Source: an uncultured Candidatus Melainabacteria bacterium
GTDB taxonomy: Bacteria; Cyanobacteriota; Vampirovibrionia; Gastranaerophilales; Gastranaerophilaceae
NCBI GenBank assembly: GCA_934692625.1
Contig: CAKUUC010000007.1
Coordinates: 37,499 to 101,498, forward strand
Reading direction: 5' to 3'
DNA length: 64,000 bases
A program made the translations under genes and the position numbers. This document shows positions 16,410 through 24,823 of the stretch, in pieces (the stretch's first letter is position 1; every line of letters starts with the position of its first letter). Under the pieces are notes generated by a model, which was not told the DNA's origin, did not search any database, and worked only from the letters and a program-made list of their open reading frames with translations.

Positions 16410-19244
16410 ATGAGTGAAGTTATAAAAATAGTGGGAGCAAAGGAACATAACCTTAAAAATGTTTCGTTAGAAATTCCGAAAAATGAACTTGTTGTTTTTA
16501 CAGGAGTTTCAGGATCGGGTAAAAGTTCGCTTGCATTTGATACAATTTTTGCGGAAGGTCAAAGACGTTATATAGAAAGCCTTTCAACTTATGCAAGACA
16601 ATTTTTAGGACAATTAGATAAACCAAACGTTGAATATATTGACGGACTTTCTCCGGCTATTTCTATTGACCAAAAATCGAAAAGTAACAATCCACGTTCA
16701 ACGGTCGGAACAATTACTGAAATTTATGACTATTTAAGACTTCTTTATGCAAGAATAGGCACACCGTATTGCCCAGTTTGCGGAAAGAAAATTAAACCTC
16801 AAACGCTTGATGAAATTGTTAATAAAATTATGGCGCTGGGTGAAGGTACAAAGTTACAAATTTTAGCGCCGATAGTTAGAGGCAAGAAGGGTGAGTATTC
16901 ATCAACATTTGAAGAATTACGTCAGGAAGGCTTTGTCAGAGTAAAAGTCGATAACGAAATGTACAGTCTTGATGAAGATGAAATTGAACTTGCCAAAACT
17001 AAAAAACATGATATCAGTATTGTTGTTGATAGAATTGTAGTAAAAGAGTCTGCTATTTCAAGAATTGCCGATAGTGTACAACTTGCTCTGAAAAAGGCTA
17101 ATGGCATAGTTGTTGTAGATATTCCAAATCGTGATGAGATTATTTTTAGCGAAAAATTGGCATGTCCTGATTGTAATCTGAGTTTTGAAGAGTTAACTCC
17201 GAGAATTTTTTCATTTAATGCTCCTTATGGGGCTTGTGACAGATGTTCAGGGCTTGGTGCTGATTTTATTGTTGATCCGGATTTGGTTGTACCTGATAAG
17301 AGTTTGTCGCTCAATCAGGGCGCAATTTATGCTTGGGCAACTCGTAGTGCCACAACATATTATCACGACTTGCTATTGTCAGTTTGTGAAGCCTATAACA
17401 TAGATATGGATAAGCCTTTTGACAAATTGACAAAAGAAGAACAACAAATTATCCTTTACGGTTCACCGGACCCGATAAAAATCAGAGTTCAACAGTTTGG
17501 AACTCATCGTTATACAACAAATTTGCAACCGTTTGTCGGTGTTATTCCGTTTTTAGAAAAGCGTTACAATGATGCATCAGGTGATTATTGGCGAGAAGAA
17601 ATCGAAAAATTTATGAAAGCGCAGCCTTGTCCCAAATGTGGTGGGGCTAGATTAAAACCTTTTCCGCTTGCCGTAAAAATTCGTGATAAAAATATTTATG
17701 AATTTACAACAATGTCAATCAGTGACGAACTTCAATTTATTACTGATTTGTACTTGGATTTGACAGAATATCAAATAAAAATTGCAAAACAAATTCTAGA
17801 TGAAATTCGAGCAAGGTTAAAATTTTTGTGTGATGTTGGGTTACACTATTTGAATTTAGCCAGAATGGCAGGAACTCTATCAGGTGGGGAATCTCAACGT
17901 ATCAGATTGGCTTCTCAAATTGGTAGCGGCTTGAGTGGAGTTTTGTACGTTCTTGATGAACCGTCAATCGGTTTACACCAACGTGATAACAATATGTTAA
18001 TAAAAACCCTGTTCAAATTGAGAAATCTTGGAAATACCTTGATTGTTGTAGAGCACGATGAAGACACGATTAGGAGTGCTGATTATTTAGTAGATATCGG
18101 ACCAAAAGCGGGTGAAAACGGCGGAGAAATCATAGCACAAGGTTCAGTTCAAGATATAATCAATGCTCCGGCTTCAGTTACCGGAAAGTATTTGAGTGGA
18201 GAAAAATTCATTCCTATTCCGGAAAAAGTCAGAGAAGGGAACGGGCATTATTTGCAGATTAAAAATGCACATCTTAACAATTTGAAAAATATTGATGTTA
18301 ATATTCCGCTTGGTAAAATCGTAATATTAACAGGGGTTTCAGGTTCCGGAAAGTCAACTTTGATGCAAGATTTGATTTTTGAATATGCAGCCCACAAACT
18401 CAGAAAAAACAAACCAAAGCCACAAGGTGTTGATGAAATTTTGGGTTTTGAAAATATTGACAAAGTTATTGATATCGATCAATCACCAATAGGACGAACT
18501 CCTCGTTCAAATCCGGCGACTTATACCGATGTTTTCACTCCAATCAGGGAACTTTTTGCAAAAACTAACGAAGCAAAAGTAAGAGGTTACAAACCTGGGC
18601 GATTTAGTTTTAACGTCAAAGGCGGAAGATGTGAAGCGTGCAAAGGTGACGGACTTGTAAAAATTGAAATGAATTTTTTATCTGATGTTTATGTAAAATG
18701 TGACGTTTGCAAAGGTAAACGTTACAATCGTGAAACATTGGAAGTGAAATATAAAGGCAAAACAATTTCTGATGTGCTTGATATGAGCGTTAAAGAAGCA
18801 TTGGAGTTTTTTGACAGTATTCCGTCTATTAAAAATAAACTACAAACACTGAATGATGTCGGATTAGACTATATGAGGCTTGGGCAAAGTGCTACAACTT
18901 TGTCTGGCGGTGAAGCCCAGCGTATAAAATTGGCATCTGAACTCAACAAACGTTCAACCGGAAAAACTTTATATTTGCTTGATGAGCCGTCTGTAGGACT
19001 TCATTGGGCTGATTTGGACAAGTTAGCAAAGATATTGCACGCACTTGCTGATCAAGGAAATACAATTTTGATGATTGAACACAATCTTGATTTAATCAAA
19101 ATTGCAGACCATATCATTGATTTAGGTCCGGAAGGTGGAGTTGATGGCGGACAAATTGTAGCACAAGGAACACCGCAAGAGATTACGAAATATAAAGATT
19201 CTTATACCGGTCAATTTTTAGCAAAAATTCTTGAAAAAGATTGA
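16410..19244 (+). CDS. uvrA: Excinuclease ABC subunit A
   Basis: This is the damage-sensing ATPase of nucleotide excision repair, working with UvrB and UvrC (not in this window). The 944 residues have the first Walker A TGVSGSGKSS (about 31-40), zinc modules CPVCGKK, CPDC/CDRC and CPKCGG, and the ABC signature LSGGESQRIRLA (about 490). The second Walker A GVSGSGKST lies near 640, the insertion zinc finger is CEACKGDG and CDVCKGKR, and the second signature LSGGEAQRIKLA lies near 830. The start at 16410 fits the family. GGAG ends 1 nt before this ATG, too close to serve it, and a -10-like TATCAT or CATAAT lies 6-9 nt upstream. GTG at 16386 would add eight residues. Confidence 0.97.
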   Translation: MSEVIKIVGAKEHNLKNVSLEIPKNELVVFTGVSGSGKSSLAFDTIFAEGQRRYIESLSTYARQFLGQLDKPNVEYIDGLSPAISIDQKSKSNNPRSTVGTITEIYDYLRLLYARIGTPYCPVCGKKIKPQTLDEIVNKIMALGEGTKLQILAPIVRGKKGEYSSTFEELRQEGFVRVKVDNEMYSLDEDEIELAKTKKHDISIVVDRIVVKESAISRIADSVQLALKKANGIVVVDIPNRDEIIFSEKLACPDCNLSFEELTPRIFSFNAPYGACDRCSGLGADFIVDPDLVVPDKSLSLNQGAIYAWATRSATTYYHDLLLSVCEAYNIDMDKPFDKLTKEEQQIILYGSPDPIKIRVQQFGTHRYTTNLQPFVGVIPFLEKRYNDASGDYWREEIEKFMKAQPCPKCGGARLKPFPLAVKIRDKNIYEFTTMSISDELQFITDLYLDLTEYQIKIAKQILDEIRARLKFLCDVGLHYLNLARMAGTLSGGESQRIRLASQIGSGLSGVLYVLDEPSIGLHQRDNNMLIKTLFKLRNLGNTLIVVEHDEDTIRSADYLVDIGPKAGENGGEIIAQGSVQDIINAPASVTGKYLSGEKFIPIPEKVREGNGHYLQIKNAHLNNLKNIDVNIPLGKIVILTGVSGSGKSTLMQDLIFEYAAHKLRKNKPKPQGVDEILGFENIDKVIDIDQSPIGRTPRSNPATYTDVFTPIRELFAKTNEAKVRGYKPGRFSFNVKGGRCEACKGDGLVKIEMNFLSDVYVKCDVCKGKRYNRETLEVKYKGKTISDVLDMSVKEALEFFDSIPSIKNKLQTLNDVGLDYMRLGQSATTLSGGEAQRIKLASELNKRSTGKTLYLLDEPSVGLHWADLDKLAKILHALADQGNTILMIEHNLDLIKIADHIIDLGPEGGVDGGQIVAQGTPQEITKYKDSYTGQFLAKILEKD

Positions 19245-19280
19245 TTTTATTGAATATTTGAAATTTGTTAAAAAATTTGT

Positions 19281-19286
19281 TATTAT
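19281..19286 (+). promoter_or_regulatory. Extended -10 promoter just upstream of a secreted-protein gene
   Basis: TGTTATTAT (19278-19286) is an extended -10. The ATG at 19294 begins 7 nt after it, with no ribosome site in between. Confidence 0.45.
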
Positions 19287-19293
19287 GTATGTT

Positions 19294-19953
19294 ATGAAAA
19301 GTATAAATTTTAGGCAAAAAATTTTATATTTATGTTTTTTATTAATAGTAATCTGTACATTCTCAAAAGCGAATGCTCAAACAATTGAAGTTATATCGCA
19401 AGATACCTTCTCTACAGAGAAACCACCAGTTTCAATATCTGTAATGATATTAGATACATTACAAATATCTAAAAAAGATACGATTAAGGCTGGAACTATC
19501 GTAAAAGGCGATTTGACAGACGTTGTAAGCCCGAAAAGGCTGAAAAGAGATGCAGGATTTTCTTTTGTTCCAAGAAGTTACATTGATGAAAAAGGAAAAA
19601 CAAAGAAAATCAACTCTGAAATTAGAGCAAAATATACTGAATCTGTCAGCAAGGCAGAATTGGCAAAAAATGTGACACTTGGTGTCGGAAGTTATTTTGT
19701 AAAAGGTTTGTCAATGGGTGTTGCAGCAGTATCAGGCGCAATAAAGAATGAAGATGATAACCGTCTGAAATCTTCAGCCGGTGCAATGTATGAGGCTTCT
19801 CCATTTTCTCTTGTGAAAAAAGGTGAGGACTTATATATTGAAAAAAATACTCATTTCTTTCTTAAATTTTCACTGCCAAACATGGAAGAAGAAAGTGAAG
19901 AGTCAAACGTATTTAAAGGACAAAATTATTCATATACAACAGAAAAGGAGTAA
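19294..19953 (+). CDS. Secreted hypothetical protein, paralogue of the next gene
   Basis: The 219-residue protein has a signal peptide (MKSINFRQKILYLCFLLIVI to about ANA, residue 26). The mature part follows the same scheme as the next protein: IEVISQDTFSTEKPPVSISV, a Lys/Asp strand segment, GFSFVPRSYID, then a basic stretch. A Gly/Ala-rich part (GVGSYFVKGLSMGVAAVSG) could be amphipathic. Function is unknown, possibly in the cell envelope. The start at 19294 is chosen because it gives a proper signal peptide and suits the promoter; the frame extends upstream into the uvrA end. Confidence 0.65.
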   Translation: MKSINFRQKILYLCFLLIVICTFSKANAQTIEVISQDTFSTEKPPVSISVMILDTLQISKKDTIKAGTIVKGDLTDVVSPKRLKRDAGFSFVPRSYIDEKGKTKKINSEIRAKYTESVSKAELAKNVTLGVGSYFVKGLSMGVAAVSGAIKNEDDNRLKSSAGAMYEASPFSLVKKGEDLYIEKNTHFFLKFSLPNMEEESEESNVFKGQNYSYTTEKE

Positions 19954-19959
19954 CGAAAG

Positions 19960-20379
19960 ATGAAAAAATTATTAATGTTATTTATAGCAGGAGTAATTTC
20001 ACTAACAATGTCATTAACGGCGCAAGCAGCAAGAACAGTTCAAGTAACTACATTGGAAGATTTCCAACCTAACAACCCGCCACAAGTTTTGCATGTTCAA
20101 ATGAACGGTAATGTAAGACTTGATTACGATACAATGTTGTTCCAAGGTTTCCAAGTAACTGGTAGAATCGTTGGAAAATCAGGCGGTGGTTATGTATTCG
20201 TTCCGGTTAGTTACATTAACTACCAAGAAGAACAAATTCCTCTATCTAAGGAATTTCCGGCTATTATCAAATCAAGATATAACGTAGTAAGACAAAATCA
20301 ACCTTTCACACTTATTTTCTCTAATAATTCATCAGAAGGGTTCCAATACTACGTACCAAGTAATAGTGACATGAATTAG
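19960..20379 (+). CDS. Secreted hypothetical protein, paralogue of the previous gene
   Basis: The 139-residue protein has a signal peptide (MKKLLMLFIAGVISLTMSLTAQA). The mature domain is beta-rich: VQVTTLEDFQPNNPPQVLHV, GFQVTGRIVGKSGGGYVFVPVSYIN. It shares a PP-strand-G-V-G-FVP-SYI order with the 219-residue protein just upstream, 6 bp away, so the pair arose by duplication and is co-transcribed. An AAAGGAG site is present. Function is unknown. Confidence 0.7.
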   Translation: MKKLLMLFIAGVISLTMSLTAQAARTVQVTTLEDFQPNNPPQVLHVQMNGNVRLDYDTMLFQGFQVTGRIVGKSGGGYVFVPVSYINYQEEQIPLSKEFPAIIKSRYNVVRQNQPFTLIFSNNSSEGFQYYVPSNSDMN

Positions 20380-20400
20380 AAATTGAATATGTAAATATTA

Positions 20401-20430
20401 AAAGGCTCTTATTTAGTAAGAGCCTTTTTG
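20401..20430 (+). terminator. Intrinsic terminator after the secreted pair
   Basis: AAAGGCTCTTA / TAAGAGCCTTT with a 5-nt TTTAG loop, followed by T residues. Confidence 0.85.
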
Positions 20431-20444
20431 TGTGCATTTTGATA

Positions 20445-20484
20445 TAATAAAAAACAGACATTTCTCATTTGAGAAATGTCTGTC
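20445..20484 (-). terminator. Intrinsic terminator of the HU gene
   Basis: Perfect 13-bp stem ACAGACATTTCTC / GAGAAATGTCTGT with an ATTT loop (20454-20483). On the minus strand it is followed by TTTTATTA. Confidence 0.8.
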
Positions 20485-20508
20485 AAACTATTGAATATTG
20501 CTAAAAGA

Positions 20509-20787
20509 TTATTTTCCGTTAACAACAGTTTTGAATTTTTTACCAGCTGAGAAAGCAGGAACTGTTTTTGCAGGAATTTTCAATTCTTTACCTGTTTGAG
20601 GGTTTCTACCAGTTCTAGCAGCTCTTTTGCGTGGTTCAAATGTACCAAAACCAACTAAAGTAACTTTTTTACCTTTAGAAACTGTTTTTTGGATAGTATC
20701 AATCAATGAAGACAATACTTCAGCAGCTTCTTTTTGAGTTACGTTTGCTTTTTTAGAAATTTCTTGTACTAATTCTTCTTTGTTCAT
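20509..20787 (-). CDS. hup: HU-family DNA-binding protein
   Basis: This is a histone-like protein that bends and compacts DNA as a dimer. The 92 residues fit HU exactly. MNKEELVQEISKKANVTQKEA forms the helical base, VTLVGFGTFEPRKRAARTGRNP is the HU signature, and the beta arm with its NP tip is followed by KTVPAFSAGKKFK. The ATG at 20787 has AAGGAG 8 nt upstream, so the in-frame extension to 20820 is not coding. It is monocistronic with its own terminator. Confidence 0.95.
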   Translation of the reverse strand: MNKEELVQEISKKANVTQKEAAEVLSSLIDTIQKTVSKGKKVTLVGFGTFEPRKRAARTGRNPQTGKELKIPAKTVPAFSAGKKFKTVVNGK

Positions 20788-20906
20788 AGTTAAACTCCTT
20801 CTTCTTGTGTACCTTTTCATTATATAAAAAATTTCGTATCATGCAAGTAATTTAACGAATTTTAACACTTTTTATAATAAAAAACCTCTTTCCGGTTGAT
20901 ATTACG

Positions 20907-21236
20907 TTAAATTTTCTTCAAGATACAATATGCAATTGCGATTATAACTGACGAAATAAACGCACTGAGCATGTTTTCAAAACTGTACTGTGGAATGAAA
21001 TACGCAACACCATAAAGTATTGCAAAGTTCAAAACAAGATTAAACAATCCGAAAGTGAATAAATTTATCGGAAATGTAACTAGTTTGATAATTGGTTTTA
21101 TAAAACAGTTAATTATCGTCAAAATCAATGCTATAAGCATTGCAAAGGCAAAGTTTTCAACTTTTACCCCCGGAAGATAGCATGTTGCCATAATTACACA
21201 GGCAAATAATAACCATTTAATAATAACTTTTTTCAT
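20907..21236 (-). CDS. Phage-holin-family-4 (PF04020-like) membrane protein
   Basis: The 109-residue protein has four membrane helices and the family motifs LIALILTIINCFIKPIIKLVTFPINLFTFGLF. This family is widespread as a chromosomal membrane protein and is named after a mycobacterial phage holin, although no lytic role is shown for most members. There is no phage context here. An AAAGGC site precedes the ATG. It follows the 118-residue secreted-protein gene by 11 bp. Confidence 0.85.
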   Translation of the reverse strand: MKKVIIKWLLFACVIMATCYLPGVKVENFAFAMLIALILTIINCFIKPIIKLVTFPINLFTFGLFNLVLNFAILYGVAYFIPQYSFENMLSAFISSVIIAIAYCILKKI

Positions 21237-21247
21237 TATTTTTGCCT

Positions 21248-21604
21248 TTATTGTACGCTTTTAATTTTAATTCTACCGTTTTCATCTTTTACAAATTGAA
21301 GATTGCTGGTACCAGGTCTTGAATTTGTTGTGTTGTATTGAGTTTTTACAGATGGCAAAACGTCAACTTTTCCTTCTTGATAATCAAGATATTTATTTTT
21401 CTTGTCACGTCTTTCTTTGTATTGTTCAGGTTGATTTACAAAGTCTAAAGTTTCTTCTTTTTCAAACTGACGTTGTTGAATTGGTGCAAAACTTCTAGTT
21501 GCATTGTCTGTTCCGGTCGGAAATCCCGGTGCTGCAAATGCTCCGCTAATGCCCAAATAACCTAAAACAGCTAATGCAGGTAAAGCGATTAATAATTTTT
21601 TCAT
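21248..21604 (-). CDS. Secreted small hypothetical protein
   Basis: The 118-residue protein has a signal peptide (MKKLLIALPALAVLGYLGISGAFA, cut after residue 24). The mature part is charged and probably unstructured (QRQFEKEETLDFVNQPEQYKE, then RRDKKNKYLDYQEGKVDV). The start at 21604 has AAGGAG upstream; the longer frame to 21664 lacks one. It is co-transcribed with the holin-like gene downstream. Function is unknown. Confidence 0.7.
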   Translation of the reverse strand: MKKLLIALPALAVLGYLGISGAFAAPGFPTGTDNATRSFAPIQQRQFEKEETLDFVNQPEQYKERRDKKNKYLDYQEGKVDVLPSVKTQYNTTNSRPGTSNLQFVKDENGRIKIKSVQ

Positions 21605-21747
21605 AACTACACTCCTTACTCTCTGATATAAGTATATTTTACATGTTTTCTTGCCAAAAATCAATCCTTAACCAAAATTTGTAGAAACTTAAATGATTTT
21701 TTCATTACGCAGGTTGAATATATTTTAATTGATTAGTGGTTTATAAT

Positions 21748-21890
21748 TTTACAACCAAAACTTTTTGGCAATAATTTGAATAAATTATTGCTATTTTTGC
21801 TAATGAAAACTTTTCAAAAATTTTTTATCCTATATGTGTAAATCCTCAACTCTTCTGATTGCTTAGATGCCCCTTTTTCGAGGGGCTTTT
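21748..21890 (+). ncRNA. Candidate small RNA in the 21605-21966 gap
   Basis: The 360-base gap between divergent genes has a TATAAT at 21742-21747 and a hairpin with a perfect 10-bp stem GCAATAATTT / AAATTATTGC (21768-21791). An intrinsic terminator at 21869-21890 reads out of the gap on the plus strand with no protein gene before it. A transcript of about 140 nt would account for that terminator. No known RNA family is recognised. Confidence 0.3.
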
Positions 21891-21896
21891 CTTTTC
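21869..21896 (+). terminator. Intrinsic terminator with no upstream protein gene
   Basis: GCCCCT / AGGGGC stem with a TTTTCG loop, then TTTTCTTTTC. It is oriented to end a plus-strand transcript upstream of the PilZ-gene promoter. Confidence 0.75.
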
Positions 21897-21927
21897 TTAA
21901 CATAATGAAATTTTCACAATATTGATG

Positions 21928-21933
21928 TATAAT
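21928..21933 (+). promoter_or_regulatory. -10 box (TATAAT) for the PilZ gene
   Basis: TATAAT preceded by GATG lies 33 nt before the ATG, after the terminator at 21869. The leader carries an AAGG ribosome site. Confidence 0.45.
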
Positions 21934-21966
21934 TACACTATATTTACTATTTTAGAAAGGTCAAGT

Positions 21967-22560
21967 ATGAGAGAGTTAGTTGTAGAAAATCAAGAAATAT
22001 TAGTAATACCGAACGATTTTAGAAAAGCATGCAAAGGCAGAGTTACCGCAGTTAATGCTGGTGATTTTACTATGGAATTAGATAGAGATACTGATGGTTT
22101 GATGCTTAATGTTTATTGTGAATTTTATACTCAAACAAGTCACGGAAAACTTTATTTTGAATCTTTTCCTAAAGAAATTAACGGTAGAACAATTGTCGTA
22201 AATGCGCCAGCAAAACATAAATTTTTGCAACGTCGTCAATATACTCGTATCAAATATTTCAATAATTTGTCAATTCGTAAAGATAATTCAGAATTTCCTA
22301 TCTCTACACTTGATATTTCTGCCGGTGGTATGAAGTTAAAGACAAATGAAAATCTTGATATAAATGGAACGTATTCTGTTTCTTTACCTCTTTCAGATAT
22401 TGTAACTTTAAATTGTTCTTTCCAACCGATAAGAATTGAAAGATGTACAAATAATGACGGTTACACTGTTTCAGGACAATTTGTTTACAATTCTGCTAAA
22501 GATAGAATGATATTGACTCAGTATTGCGCAAAACGTAGCGTTGAGATTAAGAACAAGTAG
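21967..22560 (+). CDS. PilZ-domain (c-di-GMP-binding) protein
   Basis: The 197-residue protein has an N-terminal YcgR-like flagellar-brake-type beta domain (about 1-85) and a C-terminal PilZ domain (about 90-195). The c-di-GMP-binding residues are seen as QRRQYTR and, 30 residues later, DISAGGM, matching RxxxR and DxSxxG. It likely senses c-di-GMP and alters motility, pili or surface behaviour. The ATG at 21967 has AAAGG 8 nt upstream. The next gene begins 8 bp after the stop. Confidence 0.88.
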   Translation: MRELVVENQEILVIPNDFRKACKGRVTAVNAGDFTMELDRDTDGLMLNVYCEFYTQTSHGKLYFESFPKEINGRTIVVNAPAKHKFLQRRQYTRIKYFNNLSIRKDNSEFPISTLDISAGGMKLKTNENLDINGTYSVSLPLSDIVTLNCSFQPIRIERCTNNDGYTVSGQFVYNSAKDRMILTQYCAKRSVEIKNK

Positions 22561-22568
22561 GAGCGACA

Positions 22569-23606
22569 ATGAGTTTGGTAGAATTATTATCTCAAAAACC
22601 TTCCAAAATACTTTTTACAACTCCGAGTCATGGGCAAAAGCTTGATATTTACGAACCGTTAAAAGAAATGTACAAAATAGATTTTTCGGAAACGGATTGT
22701 CAAGAACCGCAAGAAGCTCTTGAACAGGCTCAATATTGGGCAAAATCAATATATCAAACCTATTCAACAACCTTTTTAACAAATGGTTCAACCAGTGGTA
22801 TTTTGGCTGCTGTATTGTCATGTGTTTCTGTTGGAGATAAGGTTTTGGTGGCTTCAAATGCTCACCCATGCCATTTTAACGCGGTAAGGCTTGCAGGTGG
22901 TAGAATTCTAACCTATAACTTGGATATCGACCCTGATTTTGGAGTACCCTTGGAAACAAAGCCTGAACTTATTGACTATTATTTGAGTCGTTACAATATT
23001 CGTGCTGTAATCGTAACTTCTCCGACTTATGAAGGAATTATCTCAGATATTGAAGAGATTAAAATGATTTGCGAAAAGCATGGCGCATTTTTTATTGTTG
23101 ATGAAGCGCATGGTGCGTTGTATCCGTTCAGTGATTTGTTGCCACTATCTGCTGTTAATGTTGCGGATTTCACTGTTCAGTCACTACACAAAACTGCAGG
23201 TGGACTAAATCCGACAGCACTTTTGCATTGTAATTGTGAAATTGAAGTTAAACCTGCACTTAATCTGATTACAACGACATCCCCATCGTATCCTTTGTTA
23301 GCTTCAATTGAAGCAAATATAGCGTACTTAAATTCAAGAGAAGGAAGAAAAGAAATTAGAACGCTGGTTGAAAAGTTGGATAAAATTTGCTCAAAAGACT
23401 ACGGTTGCGAATTTTTTGGAGATGATCCTACAAAAGTTTTGATAAGAGTTCCTGGAGTTTCTGGGTATGAATTATCAGAAATGTTATATAATGATTTTGG
23501 CATTGAAGACGAAAGAACAAACGAAAAATCTACAATGTTACTCTGTGGTATTGGTACGGATTCAAAAAAATTAGACAAATTACAACATGTTTTATCTAAA
23601 TTATAG
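22569..23606 (+). CDS. PLP-dependent Orn/Lys/Arg decarboxylase-like protein (major domain only)
   Basis: This 345-residue fold-type-I PLP enzyme is related to amino-acid decarboxylases. The PLP Lys is in TVQSLHKTAGG and the cofactor Asp in FFIVDEAHGALYPF. TTPSHGQK at the start and TNGSTSGILAAV match the OKR_DC_1 domain. It lacks the C-terminal domain of full biosynthetic decarboxylases, so the substrate (arginine, lysine or another) and even decarboxylase activity are uncertain. It is probably co-transcribed with the PilZ gene (GGAG site). Its end overlaps the convergent transglycosylase gene by 6 bp. Confidence 0.82.
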   Translation: MSLVELLSQKPSKILFTTPSHGQKLDIYEPLKEMYKIDFSETDCQEPQEALEQAQYWAKSIYQTYSTTFLTNGSTSGILAAVLSCVSVGDKVLVASNAHPCHFNAVRLAGGRILTYNLDIDPDFGVPLETKPELIDYYLSRYNIRAVIVTSPTYEGIISDIEEIKMICEKHGAFFIVDEAHGALYPFSDLLPLSAVNVADFTVQSLHKTAGGLNPTALLHCNCEIEVKPALNLITTTSPSYPLLASIEANIAYLNSREGRKEIRTLVEKLDKICSKDYGCEFFGDDPTKVLIRVPGVSGYELSEMLYNDFGIEDERTNEKSTMLLCGIGTDSKKLDKLQHVLSKL

Positions 23607-24314
23607 ATAATTAGCTAAAATGTTTTTTACGTAATTTTCGGTTTCTTTGTATGGCGGAACACCTGAATATTTATCAACTGCACCAGGGCCTGCGTTGTAT
23701 GCAGCAAGTGCTAAAATTATATTGCCGTTGTATTTGTTCAACATTGATTTTAAATATTTTACTCCGCCTTCAACGTTTTGGGTTGCATTGTAAGGATTTT
23801 TAACCCCCATTGCTTTGGCAGTTGACGGCATAAGCTGCATAAGCCCGATTGCTCCGACTTTAGATTTTGCATTCGGGTTAAATCCTGATTCTTGCTTGAT
23901 TAGCGCTTGAACAAGTTTTTCATCAACACCATGTTTTTGTGCAACTTGATTTATCATATTAATCAATTGTGCTTTGTTAGCATAGGTTGTATTGACTGAA
24001 GTCGCATCGTTTTCAGGTTCTAGATTTTGTAAAGCCTGAGCCATTGAAACGTTAGATAGTGATTCATTATTGTAAATTTTTCCGTTTACGTCTAATGAAT
24101 TTTTATTAAGAAGTAATGAGCCAAAATTTGCCGCTGTAGTGTTAGACAAAACTTTTTCAAACGACTGAACGTTATTTGAACTTGGCGGATAAATAGAATC
24201 AATACTATTTTGTTGTTGCGCACGGTTAATATAACTGTTAAGTTGCGATGCTCGCTTCATTGAAGCCGCTTGACCGCCGGAATTTAATAAACTTTGTATC
24301 ATTTCCGAAAACAT
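23601..24314 (-). CDS. Lytic transglycosylase, SLT domain
   Basis: The 237-residue protein has a C-terminal SLT domain (about 115-237). It includes KLVQALIKQESGFNPNAKS with the catalytic Glu near residue 142, GAIGLMQLMPSTAKAMG and ILALAAYNAGPGAVDKY. The enzyme cuts the glycan strands of peptidoglycan without water. The N-terminal 110 residues are Ser/Asn/Gln-rich with no visible signal peptide, so export may use another route. The N-terminus (MFSEMIQSLLNSGGQ) resembles proteins of flagellum- or secretion-associated transglycosylases, but no such genes are near. A GGGAGG site is present. Confidence 0.9.
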   Translation of the reverse strand: MFSEMIQSLLNSGGQAASMKRASQLNSYINRAQQQNSIDSIYPPSSNNVQSFEKVLSNTTAANFGSLLLNKNSLDVNGKIYNNESLSNVSMAQALQNLEPENDATSVNTTYANKAQLINMINQVAQKHGVDEKLVQALIKQESGFNPNAKSKVGAIGLMQLMPSTAKAMGVKNPYNATQNVEGGVKYLKSMLNKYNGNIILALAAYNAGPGAVDKYSGVPPYKETENYVKNILANYL

Positions 24315-24489
24315 GACTTTAACCTACCTCCCATACATTATCAGTTTACACAAAATTTCTAAATAATGTATCCACCAAATGATTTAAGGTTTTAAAATAA
24401 AAAGTCAAGTAGTAATATTTTTTAACAAAAGGCAATTTTTACTATTCAAAATACTTTATATAAATAAGGATAATTGGGGGAATTTTAAA

Positions 24490-24819
24490 ATGGTATTAAA
24501 AGCAAACAATGTATCTGCGGCAAGACCAACCGTAAGAAAACCTGCAACAGCACAAACTCAACGGGTGGCAAAGCCTAAATCAAGACCCGTATCAAGAGAA
24601 ACAATTGATAGAATTTCTCAAAAGCAACAAGAATTGGACTATCTTAGAGCGGTTTTGAGGGAACGTAATCTTAATGATGATGTTAGTAAGGTACTACACA
24701 GAGTTTCTGATTGGGTTTTGAATAAAATAAATCCAAATAACGAAACTACAGATTCCGCATTACAAAAAAGATGTGAAATCTTGAAAAAGGAAATCAGAGC
24801 CGCAGGGTTCAAAGTCTAA
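24490..24819 (+). CDS. Small basic hypothetical protein
   Basis: The 109-residue protein has a disordered basic N-terminus (RPTVRKPATAQTQRVAKPKS) and a helical C-terminus (RISQKQQELDYLRAVLRERNL, then ALQKRCEILKKEIRAAGF). No known family and no membrane segment. A GGGGG ribosome site precedes the ATG. The composition could suit nucleic-acid binding, but that is inference. Confidence 0.6.
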   Translation: MVLKANNVSAARPTVRKPATAQTQRVAKPKSRPVSRETIDRISQKQQELDYLRAVLRERNLNDDVSKVLHRVSDWVLNKINPNNETTDSALQKRCEILKKEIRAAGFKV

Positions 24820-24823
24820 TACT

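Noticed and set aside
20907..21236. Holin-like protein as evidence of a prophage
   Set aside because: This family is common on chromosomes and no phage genes or integrase lie nearby.
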